The notes under the pieces are model-generated. The model was not told the DNA's origin. It saw nothing but the letters and a program-made list of their open reading frames with translations, and searched no databases. Both the position numbers and the translations under genes were made by a program. A stretch of DNA of 64,000 nt from Bryobacteraceae bacterium (GTDB lineage: Bacteria; Acidobacteriota; Terriglobia; Bryobacterales; Bryobacteraceae): assembly GCA_025056455.1 (NCBI GenBank), contig JANWVY010000004.1, positions 124,001-188,000 on the forward strand, written 5' to 3'. Positions 61,699-64,000 of the stretch are shown here, piece by piece; within the stretch, counting starts at the first letter, position 1; the number at the start of each line of letters is the position of its first letter.

Positions 61699-62028
61699 AT
61701 GGCTGGCGAAAAAACGCTGACTTTCACAGATGCCAACTTTGATACCGACGTACTTGCTTCAGATATTCCTGTCCTAGTCGATTTTTGGGCCGAGTGGTGC
61801 GGTCCTTGCCGGATGATGGGTCCCACGGTGGATGCAATCGCCGCTGACTATGCGGGTCGAGTGAAGGTGGGAAAGCTCAATGTGGATGAAAACGGCGCAA
61901 CCGCGATGCGCTATAACATCCGAGGTATTCCCACCCTGCTGTTATTTAAAGGCGGGCAGGTTGTCGAACAAAGAGTTGGCGCTACCGGAAAAAGCGACCT
62001 CGAACGCATGCTGAATGCGCATCTCTAA
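61699..62028 (+). CDS. trxA: Thioredoxin
   Basis: The protein reduces disulfides in the cytoplasm. The active site WAEWCGPCRMM (C-G-P-C) and the cis-proline motif RGIPTLLLFKGGQVV are clear, and the 109-aa length is normal. ATG 61699 is chosen, with GGGAG 9 bp upstream; the earlier TTG at 61621 would overlap glgA and add a nonconserved tail. Confidence 0.97.
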   Translation: MAGEKTLTFTDANFDTDVLASDIPVLVDFWAEWCGPCRMMGPTVDAIAADYAGRVKVGKLNVDENGATAMRYNIRGIPTLLLFKGGQVVEQRVGATGKSDLERMLNAHL

Positions 62029-62199
62029 GCGCGCAGCAAAATAGGCGGCCAGCTCAGCGACCCGTTGACTCCCCGGAAGGACCGGCCAGTTCCTTACCCA
62101 ACGTTGGCCGCTGGCCGGCGCCTCTCTCCTCGCGCCAAACCAGTTGTGGGCCACGTGTGAGAATGTCGCTTGGGGCGAACTAGAATTGGGGAAGACCGC

Positions 62200-64000
62200 A
62201 TGAGAAGATTGCCCGCCGCCTCCAAGCGAGAGTGCCACACCGTTTCACGGCGCAGGTTCGTTGCCGGCGCCATCGCCGCTGCTTCGGCTCACGCTCAAGA
62301 GTTTCGAAGCGAATGGTCCAGCACGATCTCCCGTCCCTGGCTCGGCCCTGACTACTGGGCCAACCCGCTCCAAGACTGGCGCTTGCGCAACGGGCGCTTG
62401 GAGTGTTTCGTCGCCGGTGGAGATCGCCATGTGATTCTCCTCACGCGCGAGTTGTCGCCGCAAGCCGGTGAGCTTCAGATGTCCGTCCGGTTTGGCCGCC
62501 TCGAAGAAGACCAGTCGCCCCTTGGGCAGGGTTTCGTTGGGTTTCGCTTCGGCATCCGGGGCCAGTTTGGCGATTATCGCGACACGGCTGTTCATGGAAT
62601 CGGTGTCAACGCCGGCGTTACGGGGGATGGGATGCTCTTTATCGCCGATCCGGAAACCCAGGGGCCGCGCATCAATCTAAATCAGCAGAACCTCACGCTC
62701 CGGCTCCAGGCAGCTCCGGAAGGCGAAGCTTACCGCATTGCTCTTGAGGTTGCAGACGAACATGGCGCTGTGCTGGCCAGCGTGATCCGCAATCCGGCGC
62801 CGCGGGAATGGTTGCACGGTGGCCTTGGCTTGGTTTGTAGCTCGGGACAGGTGGTCCGCACTCCCCACCCTCCTTTCATCACGCCAAGCGGTCAGGACCG
62901 CCGGGATTCCCGCCGTGGTGGCACCCTGCGCTTTTGGTTCCGGGACTGGACGGTGTCTGGCTCAAAGTTAGTTGCCTATCCGGAGCGCGCCTACGGCCCT
63001 ATTCTCTTCGCCCTGCATACGCTGAGCCGGCGCGTCTTAAAGATGACCGCCCAGCTAGCGCCGCTCGATGACCCAGGCCTTGAGGTCCATCTTCAAATAC
63101 GCCAAGGGAACTCCTGGCGCACGGTTTCTCGGGCCCAACCCGATCCACTGTCCCGCACCGTTCATTATCGAATCGCCAGCTGGGATGACTCGCGCGACAT
63201 CCCCTACCGGCTTCTGCTTCGGAGAAAGGACGAAGAGGGCGCAACTGCCGAGCACACCTTGACAGGAACGATTCGAAAAGACCCCCGCAACAAGGATAGA
63301 ATCACCGTTGCCGCCTTGACCTGCTGCAATGATTTGGGTTTCCCGCACAGCGAGATTACCCGCGCCTTGAAACATCACAACCCGGACATCCTCTTCTTCA
63401 CGGGTGACCAGATTTATGAGCGTGTTGGAGGCTACGGCAATCAGTTAGAGCCAATCGAGCAAGCTACGCTCGATTATCTCCGCAAGTGGTACATCTTCGG
63501 CTGGGCCTTTGGCGATCTGTTTCGCGACATCCCAGTCGTAACTCTTCCCGACGATCACGACGTCTATCATGGCAATATCTGGGGTGCAGGGGGCAAGAAA
63601 GCTTCGGCCGAAGGCGATCCAGAAGCGAGTACGAATCGAGTCCAGGCTCTTCAAGATTCGGGTGGTTTCAAAATGCCTGCCCTATGGGTCAACATGGTGC
63701 AGCGAACGCAAACCAGCCACCTGCCGGATCCCTATGATCCGACGCCAGTCGAGCAAGGCATTACGGTCTACTACACCGAGCTCGTGTATGGCGGCGTTAG
63801 CTTCGCACTAATCGAAGACCGGAAATGGAAATCAGCTCCCCGCGGCCTGATTCCAGCGGCTGCGATTCGCAACGGGTGGGCTCAGAATCCACGCTATGAG
63901 CCGGTACGCGATGGCGATGTCAAGGGAGCGGAGCTGCTCGGCAAACGCCAGATGGAGTTTCTCGAGCGCTGGGCGGCAGACTGGAGCCATCAAGTTTGGA
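62200..64000 (+). CDS. Tat-exported PhoD-like phosphatase/phosphodiesterase (3' end outside window)
   Basis: The frame opens at ATG 62200 and is still open at the window end, so at least 600 residues are encoded and the C-terminus is missing. A twin-arginine signal is present (SRRRFVAGAIAAASAHAQ), so Tat export is expected. The first ~300 residues form a beta-rich N-terminal domain. Then come metallophosphatase motifs: ITVAALTCCND, ILFFTGDQIYE and PDDHDVYHGN, followed by FALIEDRKWKS. These are the PhoD-like order of metal ligands. Substrate (phosphate ester or phospholipid) is not known. No operon partner is visible. Confidence 0.88.
   Translation, partial: MRRLPAASKRECHTVSRRRFVAGAIAAASAHAQEFRSEWSSTISRPWLGPDYWANPLQDWRLRNGRLECFVAGGDRHVILLTRELSPQAGELQMSVRFGRLEEDQSPLGQGFVGFRFGIRGQFGDYRDTAVHGIGVNAGVTGDGMLFIADPETQGPRINLNQQNLTLRLQAAPEGEAYRIALEVADEHGAVLASVIRNPAPREWLHGGLGLVCSSGQVVRTPHPPFITPSGQDRRDSRRGGTLRFWFRDWTVSGSKLVAYPERAYGPILFALHTLSRRVLKMTAQLAPLDDPGLEVHLQIRQGNSWRTVSRAQPDPLSRTVHYRIASWDDSRDIPYRLLLRRKDEEGATAEHTLTGTIRKDPRNKDRITVAALTCCNDLGFPHSEITRALKHHNPDILFFTGDQIYERVGGYGNQLEPIEQATLDYLRKWYIFGWAFGDLFRDIPVVTLPDDHDVYHGNIWGAGGKKASAEGDPEASTNRVQALQDSGGFKMPALWVNMVQRTQTSHLPDPYDPTPVEQGITVYYTELVYGGVSFALIEDRKWKSAPRGLIPAAAIRNGWAQNPRYEPVRDGDVKGAELLGKRQMEFLERWAADWSHQVW

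Overview
The window (about 58% G+C by eye) looks like a contig from an acidobacterium of the Bryobacterales / Candidatus Solibacter type. The best marker is the 1244-residue secreted protein at 3961-7695, made of Ig-like repeats that end in the C-terminal domain known mostly from Solibacter relatives (TIGR03437 type). Frequent GTG/TTG starts with good Shine-Dalgarno (SD) sites, small basic coiled-coil proteins and abundant periplasmic hydrolases agree with this. No phage, transposase, rRNA operon, CRISPR array or replication origin was seen. Almost all genes are chromosomal housekeeping or envelope genes, and one gene is clearly decayed.

Layout. 1-3.8 kb: end of a methyltransferase, a 60-aa coiled-coil protein, tatA-tatC, a WG-repeat lipoprotein and tRNA-Asp. 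4-9.4 kb: the giant Ig-repeat protein and a broken hybrid histidine kinase. 9.3-12.3 kb: nucleotide metabolism, with a double-length thyX divergent from dut and a cytidylate-kinase-like/nuclease-like fusion. 12.4-14.9 kb: a Tat-exported sulfatase and a glycosyltransferase. 14.9-20.4 kb: a type I secretion-like operon (ABC-HlyD-TolC) divergent from an ArsR regulator, with paired sigma70-like promoters and inverted repeats between them. 20.5-22.7 kb: purM-purN and a small exported protein. 22.8-26.8 kb: three overlapping amidohydrolases, of which only the middle one keeps its metal ligands. 27-33.6 kb: GHMP kinase, dtd, a small basic protein, nikR-acpS, pdhA-pdhB, a PilZ protein and a lytic transglycosylase. 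33.7-40 kb: a glycogen debranching enzyme, prmA and purL-purQ, in which PurL carries a PurS-like N-terminus. 40-50 kb on the minus strand: aas-like acyltransferase/ligase with an MFS transporter, then carA-carB and a phosphodiesterase. 50-53 kb: prolyl oligopeptidase and aroE. 53.2-64 kb on the plus strand: a MerR-TPR fusion, DUF2760, two divergent Hsp70s, thiL, glgA, trxA and a PhoD-like Tat substrate cut by the window end.

Links between genes. TatA/TatC would export the sulfatase and the PhoD-like hydrolase, both of which have twin-arginine signals. purM, purN, purL, purQ, carA, carB, dut and thyX cover much of nucleotide synthesis. glgA and the debranching enzyme point to glycogen turnover. 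The most unusual block is the MerR-TPR / DUF2760 / Hsp70 / Hsp70-DUF3731-like cluster, a possible dedicated chaperone module without its own J-protein or GrpE. Other oddities are the ABC ATPase with a shortened P-loop, the amidohydrolase trio with two dead members, and the duplicated ThyX in which only one half keeps the RHR motif.
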